The notes beneath the pieces were generated by a model, which was not told the origin of the DNA, ran no database searches, and saw only the letters and a program-made list of their open reading frames with translations. 64,000 nucleotides of DNA, taken from contig NZ_LT965956.1 of NCBI RefSeq assembly GCF_900240995.1, positions 248,001 to 312,000 of the forward strand, read 5' to 3'. Positions 8,887 through 17,581 of the stretch are shown piece by piece; within the stretch, counting starts at the first letter, position 1; every line of letters starts with the position of its first letter. The translations under genes and the position numbers were made by a program. The stretch is from Bacillus sp. Marseille-P3661. GTDB taxonomy: Bacteria > Bacillota > Bacilli > Bacillales > Bacillaceae_J.

Positions 8887-9491
8887 GGTGCCCACCCCCT
8901 TTTTTAGATTTGACAATCATCAAAGGAGCATTAACATCACTAAAAGTATATTAGGATACATATTATTGTATGAGAAGTATAGAGAATTGGGCACAAAACA
9001 TAATAGGCTCATAGTTGGTTGTTCCAACTAATTTGGCTATCTTTGTAGCTATCCATGTTCAAAACAATTGTTTTATAAATCGGATTATCATCCTTGGAAT
9101 AAATGTAAGGATGTTTAAAAACAAATCAAATAAAATCGTATCACGTACCTCAATCCATAAGAATTTAAACAATCCATCATTTCCACGCTTTTTATTGTAT
9201 ATTTTTCTCATTTTTTATTTTCCTTTAATCCATATTGATAATTATCGAAAAGCTATCCTATTATTATTTTATCTAAAGGTATTTTAAAATATCTAAAAAA
9301 GAAAGAAATGCCGGAAATCACGGACTAATAACTTAAAGTGATTATTTTAATATACTTAATTTTCGTGATTGATAGCAATGAAATTTCTATTTCAAATAAT
9401 ATCCTTATTGACTATCATGTTTTAGTTACTAATTAATTATCGGTAATGGTAAAATATTGTATAAAAGTAATATATAGGAGGATGGTATGGG
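8887..9491. other. AT-rich intergenic region without a supported gene
   Basis: The 90-codon open frame at 9015-9287 lacks a ribosome site and has low-complexity, random-looking composition. A weak 6-bp hairpin (AATCAC/GTGATT) lies near 9318-9345. The last 100 bases presumably carry the promoter of the AEC transporter. Nothing else is seen. Confidence 0.5.
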
Positions 9492-10427
9492 TTGGAATAC
9501 TCAATTTTGATTCTAACAATTTGCAAGATGGCTAGTTTAATGGGAGTTGGAATATGGTTATCTTACAAACTTTCATTTACTCAAGATGTTCGTAAGTTTA
9601 TGATTTTTGTAATCATGAACATCGCTATTCCTGCTCTCATCTTGAACGGCTTTTTTCAAGTAACGATTGATCAAAATTTAATCACACAAATGATGTTCGT
9701 TTTTATTTATTCATTTATATTTAATTTTGTAATTCTTTTTCTTGGGTGGATTATATCTAAAGGATTTGGATTTGAATCACGCAAGGCTGGTGAATCTGCG
9801 TTTTTATCAACCTTTTGCAATGCTGGATTAATTGGCATTCCTTTATGTGTTGCCATTTTTGGTCCTAAAGGAGCTGTGTTGGCCGCTGTGTTCGATGCAG
9901 GGATGCATTTTTCACTTTGGACGCTAGGAATATTTATGCTCCAAGAAAATAAAGTGTTTACACTTAAAAGTTTACGCTCGATGATAACAACACCTTTCAT
10001 CTCGATCCTTATTGGAATAGCTATTACTTTAATCGGTATTACTCCCCACTTATTTATAAGAGATCTTATGAGTACCGTTGGCGGTGCTGCAAGTCCTTTA
10101 GCTATGTTTTATATAGGAATGCTGATTATGACACTTATCCAAAATAAGCATAAGGTGTCTATGAAACTAATTTCAGTCCCAATAAGCTTAAAGCTTATTG
10201 TTTTTCCGATCGCGGGCATGATGTTCTTACCTTTTTTACCTTTTCACATGGAAGTCAAGCAACAATTAGTTGTTATGATGGCATTGCCAGCGCTAACAAT
10301 AACTTCTGTTATCATGGCACATCATAACGCTGATGAGAACTATGGAGTTATCCATACTTTGTTAACGACAGTTATTTCACTAGTGACTATTCCATTAATA
10401 TTATTACTGGGTGATATCGTTTTATAA
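9492..10427 (+). CDS. AEC-family (auxin efflux carrier-like) transporter
   Basis: This 311-residue membrane protein has about 10 helices in two halves. Family marks include the N-terminal half ending in NIAIPALILNGFF, the motif STFCNAGLIGIPL (near residue 115), and the C-terminal MMALPALTITSVIMAHH. AEC proteins export or import organic acids such as malate. The start is TTG, ten bases after AGGAGG; nearby ATGs are out of frame. It converges with a LuxR-type pseudogene across a shared terminator. That neighbour may once have regulated it. Confidence 0.85.
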   Translation: MEYSILILTICKMASLMGVGIWLSYKLSFTQDVRKFMIFVIMNIAIPALILNGFFQVTIDQNLITQMMFVFIYSFIFNFVILFLGWIISKGFGFESRKAGESAFLSTFCNAGLIGIPLCVAIFGPKGAVLAAVFDAGMHFSLWTLGIFMLQENKVFTLKSLRSMITTPFISILIGIAITLIGITPHLFIRDLMSTVGGAASPLAMFYIGMLIMTLIQNKHKVSMKLISVPISLKLIVFPIAGMMFLPFLPFHMEVKQQLVVMMALPALTITSVIMAHHNADENYGVIHTLLTTVISLVTIPLILLLGDIVL

Positions 10428-10451
10428 TCTATCTTAGTTATAGTTGAAAAA

Positions 10452-10493
10452 AATCGGATCCAAGGTGCTATTTGTTGCAGTCTTGGTCCGATT
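10452..10493. terminator. Bidirectional terminator
   Basis: The arms AATCGGA/TCCGATT and CCAAG/CTTGG form one stem. An A-rich 5' flank and T-rich 3' flank serve the convergent genes on both sides. Confidence 0.75.
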
Positions 10494-10510
10494 CTATTAG
10501 TTTTCATATA

Positions 10511-11578
10511 CTAACCTTTAGTAACAGTGGACTGTAGGTAATAGCCTAATTCAGTCCTATTTTTTATTTCTAACTTTTGATAAATGTTTTGAACATGCCG
10601 TTTTACTGTGTTGATACTAATGAACAATTGTTCGGCAATCTCGTTGTTAGTTAAACCGCGCATAAGTAAATCAGCAATTTCAATTTCTCTTTGCGTTAAA
10701 GCAGCAAGGATAGTAGTAGATTTATTGTCATTTAGTAGACTGCCTTGAACAGGAATTAAAAAAATGATAAATTGATTGGTACTTTTTAAGGTGTCTATTT
10801 TAATATAAATAGTCGGTAACTGCGGAACCCGAAAGCTGTGGCTATTTGTAAAGCCCCGCAGATAAGATAATAGAGTTTGTTCAATAAATTCTTGAATAGG
10901 ATACTTATCATTTTTGGCAAACCTTATACAAATTTCCCAAGCTTTAGTATTATAATAGCGAATGTGAAAGGATTGCTCGATCACAAGCATTCCAATAGAT
11001 AATAAATTCGCGTATTCCTCTACTACCCTATTATGAATTTTTTGGTCCTCCATTTGACTTAAATTCATTACAAATAGTTTTGATATGTATTTAGATAAAA
11101 ACAGCATTCGATTTTTATCGTTTATAGTAAATTCGTTATCATCAATTGTTCGTAGGAAACTAATTGCTCCAAGCTTTCGCATACCATCGTTTATGTAGAA
11201 AGAGATAATATCTTGGTTATTATTTTTTTGAAGGAACTTAAAATAATCCGTCTCTTTAAACTCTAGAAATGGTAAATAATCGCTGTAGCAAAATACATTG
11301 TTCTTTTTTATGGTATCAAGATAAGTTTGAATGGGGTCTTTTCCCTTAAAGTAATTTGAATATTCCGTTATTTATTCTTCACTAATCTTAAGTGTAATTG
11401 GGTGGGAAAACGTACTCCCGCTCTCATTTGTTTGCCAAAAAACACCTTTGCTGTATCCGAAAACTTGAAAAAAGGATGCGAGCACTTGTTTTCGAAAATC
11501 CCTATGCGGTTTCATAATTTCTTCAATAAATTGAAATCTTTTTAATGTTTCATTTTCAGAAATGTTAAGTTGTACCAT
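10511..11578 (-). pseudogene. LuxR-family regulator interrupted by an in-frame TAA
   Basis: One continuous frame of about 355 codons runs from the ATG at 11578 (AGGAGG ten bases upstream) to 10511, broken only by TAA at 11372-11374. The 63 codons between that stop and the next Met are open and protein-like (GKDPIQTYLDTIKKN..., FLEFKETDYFKFLQK). The C-terminus is a clear LuxR DNA-binding domain: LTQREIEIADLLMRGLTNNE, then TVKRHVQNIYQKLEIKNRTE. The N-terminal part is probably a sensor region. The 68-residue first piece cannot bind DNA. A second piece starting at 11182 could still be made and would keep the HTH. I read this as a nonsense pseudogene, or less likely a sequencing error or readthrough. 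Confidence 0.8.
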
Positions 11579-11902
11579 AATAACATTCCCTCCTATTTCG
11601 TTAGGTGCAAATTTTGAATATTTCCTTTTTGTTTTAAATGGTACCTTTGTACCTCAGCTGTTAAAGAATGCAGATATTCAATTCTAAAAAAAGAGCGGTT
11701 CAAGTTTTTTGAAAATTCTAACATATAATGGATATACTGTCAATTATTCTATATTCGTAATTAAATGACCCTTTTGGGTGATTTACCAACTTTTCTGAAT
11801 AATGGGATAATAGGAATAGTTAAGTATAACTATGGAGGGATTAATATAAGTGATTTCTAGCAATGTATTTATGTACTTATTTTCAATAAAAAAAACCAAG
11901 GT

Positions 11903-11917
11903 TTGAAAACGCTATCA
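11903..11917 (+). promoter_or_regulatory. Catabolite-responsive element (cre)
   Basis: TTGAAAACGCTATCA fits the cre consensus WTGNAANCGNWNNCW at every position. It lies 25 bases before the amidase start, a place where CcpA binding would block transcription. Confidence 0.6.
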
Positions 11918-11941
11918 AATTTAACGAAGGAGTGTTATTGG

Positions 11942-13399
11942 ATGGTTGGAAAACAACAATTAAACACTATTAAAAGCAGTTCAAATGAGCTATGGACTTG
12001 GTCTGCAAAAGATCTTGCACGCAGTATTCGTACTAAAATGATTTCCTCTCGTGAAGCAGTAACAAGCAGTCTCAACCGAATTGAACAAGTTAATCCAAAA
12101 TTGAATGCAATTGTAGAAATATTGGGTGAAGACGCGCTTAAGGCAGCAGAAGCAGCTGATAAAGCTGTCGCAAGTGGCGAACAGCTAGGACCTCTTCATG
12201 GGGTGCCCATTGCGACTAAGATTAATACCGATCAAGCTGGACACGCAACAACCGATGGAGTTGTTGCTTTTAAAAACAATATTTCTGAAACGGATAGTCC
12301 TCCAATCGCAAATTTACGGAATGCTGGCGCTATTTTTGTTGGCCGCTCTAACGTTCCTTCTTTTAGTCTTAGATGGTTTTCAACTAACGATTTACACGGC
12401 CGTACATTAAATCCATGGGATGCATCTAGAACGCCAGGCGGCTCTAGCGGTGGATCAGCGGCTGCCGTGGCTAGTGGAATGGTGCCAATCGCACATGCTA
12501 ATGATATTGCTGGCTCGATCCGTTATCCTTCTTTTGCATGTGGGATAACGGGTATTCGCCCTACAGTCGGCCGTGTACCTAGTTGGTCTGGTCCAGCTGC
12601 TGGCGATCAATCACTTGGTGTTCAAATGATGGTTACACAGGGACCACTGGCACGAAATGTAGGCGATTTAAGGTTGGCTCTTTCTGCAATGTCAGCACTA
12701 GATCCGCGTGATTCTATTCAAGCACCTGCCCCGTTAATCGGTGAGCCGTTGAAACTCCCAATTCGTGTAGGTGTTTTACGAGATGTTGGCATCGTTAATC
12801 CTCATATATCCGTTAATCATGCACTAGATACTGCTGCTGCATACTTGAAAGATGCCGGCTATATCGTCGAGGAGGTAGAGCTGCCATTATTTGCTGTGGC
12901 TGCAAAACTTTGGTGGTTAATTGTTTTAGAGGACCTCCAAGGGATCATCCCGATGATTAATGAATTCGGAGATGAAACAACAAGATTAAATTTACAATAT
13001 AATTGCGAAGTTTCTTTAGAAATGTGGGGTAAGTGTACTCTTGAAAAATACAAGCAAGGCTATGCGCGTAGAGGGACACTGATTAAGCAGTTGCAACAAT
13101 TCTTAGAAGATTACCCATTACTTCTGCTGCCTGTGTCTGCTGAGCAACAATTTAAACAAGACGAGGATATTGAAAGTCTTGATAGCAACCGCCGCTTAAT
13201 CCACGCTCAGTGGCCGATGGCAGCAGTTCCTTTGTTAGGATTTCCAGCTATGTCCATTCCAACTTCTGTTTATGATGGTTTACCAACAGGCGTCCAACTT
13301 TTAGGCCGACGATTCCGAGAAGATACGTTATTCGATGCAGCTGAGATTATTGAAGCTCGTGCGAATATGACTACTCCAATAGATCCTAAATTTGTTTAA
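11942..13399 (+). CDS. Amidase-signature family hydrolase
   Basis: This protein of about 485 residues hydrolyses amide bonds. The amidase-signature triad is visible: Lys93 in GVPIATK, the cis-Ser in TPGGSSGGSAAA (168/169) and the nucleophile Ser192 in DIAGSIRYP. The C-terminal motif PTGVQLLGRRF is present. The start is the ATG at 11942 with AAGGAG nine bases upstream; a TTG at 11903 lies inside the cre site and is rejected. An MFS pseudogene and a DUF3237 gene follow on the same strand, consistent with a former uptake-and-hydrolysis unit. It is not GatA-like in context, as no gatB or gatC is nearby. Substrate unknown. Confidence 0.88.
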   Translation: MVGKQQLNTIKSSSNELWTWSAKDLARSIRTKMISSREAVTSSLNRIEQVNPKLNAIVEILGEDALKAAEAADKAVASGEQLGPLHGVPIATKINTDQAGHATTDGVVAFKNNISETDSPPIANLRNAGAIFVGRSNVPSFSLRWFSTNDLHGRTLNPWDASRTPGGSSGGSAAAVASGMVPIAHANDIAGSIRYPSFACGITGIRPTVGRVPSWSGPAAGDQSLGVQMMVTQGPLARNVGDLRLALSAMSALDPRDSIQAPAPLIGEPLKLPIRVGVLRDVGIVNPHISVNHALDTAAAYLKDAGYIVEEVELPLFAVAAKLWWLIVLEDLQGIIPMINEFGDETTRLNLQYNCEVSLEMWGKCTLEKYKQGYARRGTLIKQLQQFLEDYPLLLLPVSAEQQFKQDEDIESLDSNRRLIHAQWPMAAVPLLGFPAMSIPTSVYDGLPTGVQLLGRRFREDTLFDAAEIIEARANMTTPIDPKFV

Positions 13400-13662
13400 A
13401 ACTACGACCATATAAAATGAAGATTAAATTTGGCTTATTACACATAATGTGAACCCTTATTTCACTTTTTGACGCGGTAACGTTGACTGCAGAAAAAATA
13501 GAAATACCGATATAACAGTTGGACAGTCCGTATAGCTGACCGTTTAAATCTCATCTAGTAAGTAAGGGTTCTATTTTTATTATTTAATAGTATATGCTTT
13601 TACATTCACTTTTATCTAACATTCTTGTAAACAAAACTAATGAAAAAGGGGAGGAAAAACAA

Positions 13663-14934
13663 TTGGGAATTGCAAATACTAACTCTCGTTTCTATGAATA
13701 TAGAATAGTTGCCCTAGTCTTTTTTGCATGGGGTTTCATTTTTTTAGACCGTCAAGCTTTATCTTTTATTGTCCCCGCATTAGTTGAGGAACTAAAGCTG
13801 ACTAATGGACAAATAGGTCAGATTAATATGTGGCAAACGATTGGTTATGCATTAGCAGGGCCATTGATTGGGATTATCTCTGACAAAACAGGAATTAGAA
13901 AGCCACTACTAATTGCAGCCATATTTGCTACTACTATATTTTCAGCACTTTCAGCGTTAGCAAATTCGTATTCCTCTTTATTAATCCTTCGTTTCTTAGT
14001 CGGAGCAAGTGAGGGTCCTATTTTTCCTTTAGCCATGACGATGGTTGCAGCCGTCTCAACGAAAGGGCGCTTTGGATTAAATGCTGGAATTGTAAACGCA
14101 GGTGTGGGAATTATAGCGATGACTCTTGGTCCTATCCTAGTCACGCAATTGGTGGCATTAACCAATTGGCACTGGGCTTTTGTGTTGATCAGTGTACCGA
14201 GTTTGATATTAGGGATTTTAATATGGATGTTTACTAGTGAGGTAAAACCTTCTGTTTAAGATCAACGAACGTCCTCAGAGCAACCTGAGAAAAAGAAGAC
14301 AAGTTTTCTTGAACTTTTCAAATATCGAAACGTTATCATTAGTATTTTAATTTCTATTTGTTGTATGGCGGGTTTATGGATTTTATATGCTTACGCTCCT
14401 CTTTATCTGACTTCCGTAGGACAATTATCTATTGAAAAAATGGGAGTCGTAATGTCTACAATGGGAATTGCAGGATTAGTGGCGTCCCTAGGTGTTCCTA
14501 TCATTTCTGATTATATTGGTAGAAAAAAAGCTTTGATCATTTTTTCCTTCTTAGCGGTGTTAGCTCCCTTAGGTTTGTATTTATTCCCTATTGGCGCAAT
14601 TGGAATTACAGCGTTAATATTGTTTGGCGGGATGTTAGGGGCAATTACACCTCTCTACATGATTATTATTCCGGAGGAAAGCCTTCCTCCACATTTAACA
14701 GCGACCTCAAGTGCATTAATCATTGGTCTTGGTGAAGTAATTGGTTCCTTTATCCTTGGTGGAGCAGGAACTGTTGCAGATTCTATTGGTTTATCCTTTG
14801 TGATGATTGTCTCGGCAGTAGCGGGTATACTTATGGCTTTATTAGGTTTTGGATTAATTGAAACAAACAAACGAATAGGTAAGAATAAAGTGAAAACAAA
14901 TACTCTGATAGAGGAATTAGTTGAATCAAAATAA
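13663..14934 (+). pseudogene. MFS transporter interrupted by an in-frame TAA
   Basis: The frame is continuous from a TTG at 13663 (GGGGAGG eight bases upstream) to 14934 except for TAA at 14257-14259. The codons after the stop (DQRTSSEQPEKKK, then TSFLELFKYRNVIISILI) read as the normal cytosolic loop between the two six-helix halves, so only one codon is wrong. The first half has an MFS loop-2-3 motif (GIISDKTGIRKP) and an FFAWGFIFLDRQ helix 1, as in anion:cation-symporter-type MFS proteins. Neither half alone should transport. It lies between the amidase and DUF3237 genes and probably imported the amidase substrate. Confidence 0.82.
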
Positions 14935-15080
14935 GGATTATCCCCCCCACTTACAATTCTTGGGGGATTCTCTCGAATTCGGGTCTTACAGCAGTTGCTC
15001 GCGGGACTATTATAACGAAACTACGACCTTTAACTAATATATAAAAACTAACCAACTATAGTAGAACTGGAGGATTAAGT

Positions 15081-15527
15081 ATGTCAATGAACCTTGAATT
15101 TAGTTTTCATGCATATGTAGCAATTGGCAAAAGTCTTGAAATTGGTCAGGTTCCAACTGGATTTAGAAGTATTGTCCCCATTACGGGAGGCAAGTTTGAA
15201 GGCCAACTTAATGGTGTTGTAATTCCTGGTGGTGCAGATTGGCAATTAATTAGAAATGATGGAATTATGGAAGTTGAGGCTAGATATACTTTGAAAACGG
15301 ATGACGGCATTTTGATCTACATTGTTAACAAAGGAATGATTAATTTAGACGAAGCCTATGCCAGAACAAGTCCTAAGTTCGAGGTTTCAGATGAAAAGTA
15401 TGCCTGGTTATCAGAATCGATGTTTGTAAGCGAAATTACTCCTATGGAAAACGAAACGACGCCTATAGTAGATGAAAAGAATCCAAAACCAAATGGCGTT
15501 TCAATAAACTTTTATCGTATTACTTAA
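15081..15527 (+). CDS. DUF3237 domain protein
   Basis: This 148-residue soluble protein matches the DUF3237 pattern: an N-terminal strand with Phe-x-Phe, GQVPTGFRSIVPITGGKFEG, VVIPGGADWQL, and VEARYTLKTDDG followed by YARTSPKFE. The start is ATG with GGAGG seven bases upstream. The family's biochemical role is unsettled, though its members often lie near catabolic genes. It ends at a strong terminator, closing the amidase-MFS-DUF3237 gene set. Confidence 0.8.
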   Translation: MSMNLEFSFHAYVAIGKSLEIGQVPTGFRSIVPITGGKFEGQLNGVVIPGGADWQLIRNDGIMEVEARYTLKTDDGILIYIVNKGMINLDEAYARTSPKFEVSDEKYAWLSESMFVSEITPMENETTPIVDEKNPKPNGVSINFYRIT

Positions 15528-15566
15528 TAAGTATTTTTCATTGTGTGTTTAAATGTCAATGATATT

Positions 15567-15608
15567 AAGACACTGTTACCCCTAGTTACAAGGAACGGTG
15601 TCTTTTTT
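15567..15608 (+). terminator. Terminator after the DUF3237 gene
   Basis: The stem AAGACAC-x-GTT with AAC-x-GTGTCTT is followed by six Ts on the plus strand. Confidence 0.85.
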
Positions 15609-15801
15609 GTTAGTAGAAAACTAGTTACAAACATTCGTTTGTTTGGGAAAAATGAAAGAACCACCGATCCTTTCATAATATTCTTCTTATTTTATACGAT
15701 AGTTAGAATTATCCAGTATGATTATGTCTTTTTGATTCTCTGATCTCTGCTAATTTAGTACCTAAACGATATATATCCTCTTGATTTGTTTCAAATTTTT
15801 T

Positions 15802-16205
15802 TTAGTAAAAGTCTGCTCGCGATTCGATTATAAATAACTCATACGTCAGCCGATACTTGATCATAATCTCCGCTGCCGCAGTCCAGTTGTCTATATAGTT
15901 ATTAAAGGTTGTTTGAAACGTGATCCAACATCTTTTGGTTTTGTATCAAACCATCTTGTAAATTCATTCCCCATCTCTTCAATTGGAGAATTAAAATTTT
16001 TTAAGATACCTTTCGCAACAGCCATCGTCATCGCTGTATCATCAGTTGTTTTGCCAGGCTCTAAACGCCAATAGCCACCACCAATAATATCTGTTAACTT
16101 TCCATACTTTTTATTAATTTCTTCTGATGTCATAAATTCTGTCGTACCACCCAATGCATCACCAATGGCCAGCCCAAAAAGGCCACTTAAAATTTTATGT
16201 TTCAA
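15802..16205 (-). pseudogene. ADP-ribosylglycohydrolase (DraG-like), truncated and frameshifted
   Basis: The first 104 codons encode a typical DraG N-terminus: GLFGLAIGDALGGTTEFM, then PGKTTDDTAM, the metal-binding Asp pair. Full family members have about 250-310 residues. After DVGSRFKQ the frame runs into a stop at 15891. A shifted frame continues with FQTTFNNYIDNWTAAAE, which looks like the expected continuation, then becomes unrelated and ends at 15802. This indicates a frameshift plus loss of the C-terminal two thirds, including the remaining metal ligands. It should be inactive. Confidence 0.7.
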
Positions 16206-16365
16206 ATTGTTTCCCCTTTCTATCTATTTTTTAAAGATTTCCAGAAAATACAACCTCCACGTCAAACGTGGTTTATATTCAGCTTTGTTCATGTAGATTC
16301 CGATCAATATTTTTGTATTACCGTTATTAAATGAGTAAAATAGAATGTATAGAAGGAGGAATAAA

Positions 16366-17430
16366 ATGGCTGAACAAAATACGAATTTTGAAATAGGGAT
16401 TAGTACATTTTTAGAAGCAACAACCAATCCATCAACAGGTAAGGCGATGAGTCATGCGGAACGTATCCGCAATGCAGTGGAGGAAATTGTTCTGGCCGAC
16501 CAAGTTGGTTTAGACGTTTACGGAATTGGGGAGCATCATCGAAACGATTATGCAGGCTCCGCACCCGCAATTGTTCTAGCTGCTGCTGCTAGTATGACTA
16601 AGAATATAAGATTAACAAGTGCGGTTACGGTTCTATCCTCAGACGATCCGGTCCGTGTCTATCAAGCTTTCTCTACTCTAGATGCGATTTCAAATGGTCG
16701 AGCGGAAATTATGGCAGGTCGAGGATCATTCATAGAATCGTTTCCGTTATTTGGATATAGTCTCGACGACTACGATGAGTTATTTGAAGAAAAACTTGAT
16801 TTGCTGCTTAAAATTAGAGAGTCAGAGAAAGTATCATGGCGTGGTGGTCACCGCCCAGCCATTGATAATCTTTGCATATATCCTCGCTCCGTACAACAAC
16901 CATTACCAGTTTGGATTGCAAGTGGCGGAAATCCACAATCAGCTATTCGAGCAGGCGCTCTAGGTCTTCCGATAGCATTTGCCATTATTGGTGGTATGCC
17001 TGAGCAATTTGCTCCACTTGTCAAGCTTTATAAACAAGCGGCTCAAAAGGCGGGACATGATCCAGCTAAGTTAGAAATTGCTACACATTCACATGGATTC
17101 ATAGCGGATTCAACTGATGAGGCGGCTGATTTATTTTTCCAGCCAACTCAAGCACAAATGAACAAACTTGGTCGTGAACGTGGGTGGGGACCGTACACTA
17201 GAGAAACGTACGATTCTGCACGCAGTCTGCGTGGAGCCCTATATGTCGGCGATCCTGAATATGTAGCAGAGAAAATACTTTTATTGCAAAAGAATTTAGG
17301 TATCACACGTTTCTTCTTACATATTAACGTAGGGACAATGCCACATCGTGAACTTATGCATGCGATCGAACTGCTCGGTACGAAGGTTGCACCAATTGTT
17401 CGTAAAGAGCTGTCGAAAAGCAATTCGTAA
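16366..17430 (+). CDS. LLM-class (luciferase-like) flavin monooxygenase
   Basis: This 354-residue TIM-barrel flavin enzyme of the bacterial luciferase family uses reduced FMN and oxygen. Visible marks are [15 protein letters not shown] near residue 45, [21 protein letters not shown], and [20 protein letters not shown]. The pattern resembles the subgroup called Atu2307/SP_0267-like, from memory. The start is the ATG at 16366, six bases after AAGGAGG; an upstream ATG at 16345 lies before the ribosome site. It converges with the HpaB-type gene over a shared terminator. No flavin reductase gene is adjacent. Substrate unknown. Confidence 0.85.
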   Translation: MAEQNTNFEIGISTFLEATTNPSTGKAMSHAERIRNAVEEIVLADQVGLDVYGIGEHHRNDYAGSAPAIVLAAAASMTKNIRLTSAVTVLSSDDPVRVYQAFSTLDAISNGRAEIMAGRGSFIESFPLFGYSLDDYDELFEEKLDLLLKIRESEKVSWRGGHRPAIDNLCIYPRSVQQPLPVWIASGGNPQSAIRAGALGLPIAFAIIGGMPEQFAPLVKLYKQAAQKAGHDPAKLEIATHSHGFIADSTDEAADLFFQPTQAQMNKLGRERGWGPYTRETYDSARSLRGALYVGDPEYVAEKILLLQKNLGITRFFLHINVGTMPHRELMHAIELLGTKVAPIVRKELSKSNS

Positions 17431-17470
17431 GGCTATTGGTACGAGTGGTTTAACTATAGGAAATAGTTTT

Positions 17471-17516
17471 AAAAAGAGGAGTGCGAGCTGGTAACAGGTC
17501 ATGCATCCCTCTTTTT
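17471..17516. terminator. Bidirectional terminator
   Basis: AAAAAGAGG pairs with CCTCTTTTT across a loop of about 27 bases, between the convergent flavin enzyme and HpaB-type genes. Confidence 0.7.
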
Positions 17517-17581
17517 ACCGTTTTACAGCAGTTCCTTCTTCATCGGGCAATGAAAAGGAATCCAATGTATTGAATAATTTC

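Noticed and set aside
9015-9287. 90-codon frame on the plus strand
   Set aside because: Low-complexity AT-rich translation, no ribosome site, no recognisable domain.
11903-11941. Upstream TTG start of the amidase
   Set aside because: It lies inside the cre site, and the AAGGAG site clearly serves the ATG at 11942.
11372-14259. Programmed recoding of the two in-frame stops (for example as selenocysteine)
   Set aside because: Both are TAA rather than TGA, and no recoding element is visible; simple nonsense mutations fit better.
15543-15743. 66-codon plus-strand frame
   Set aside because: It runs through the terminator at 15567-15608 and has no ribosome site.
16224-16427. 67-codon minus-strand frame
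   Set aside because: It overlaps the promoter and start of the flavin monooxygenase gene on the other strand.
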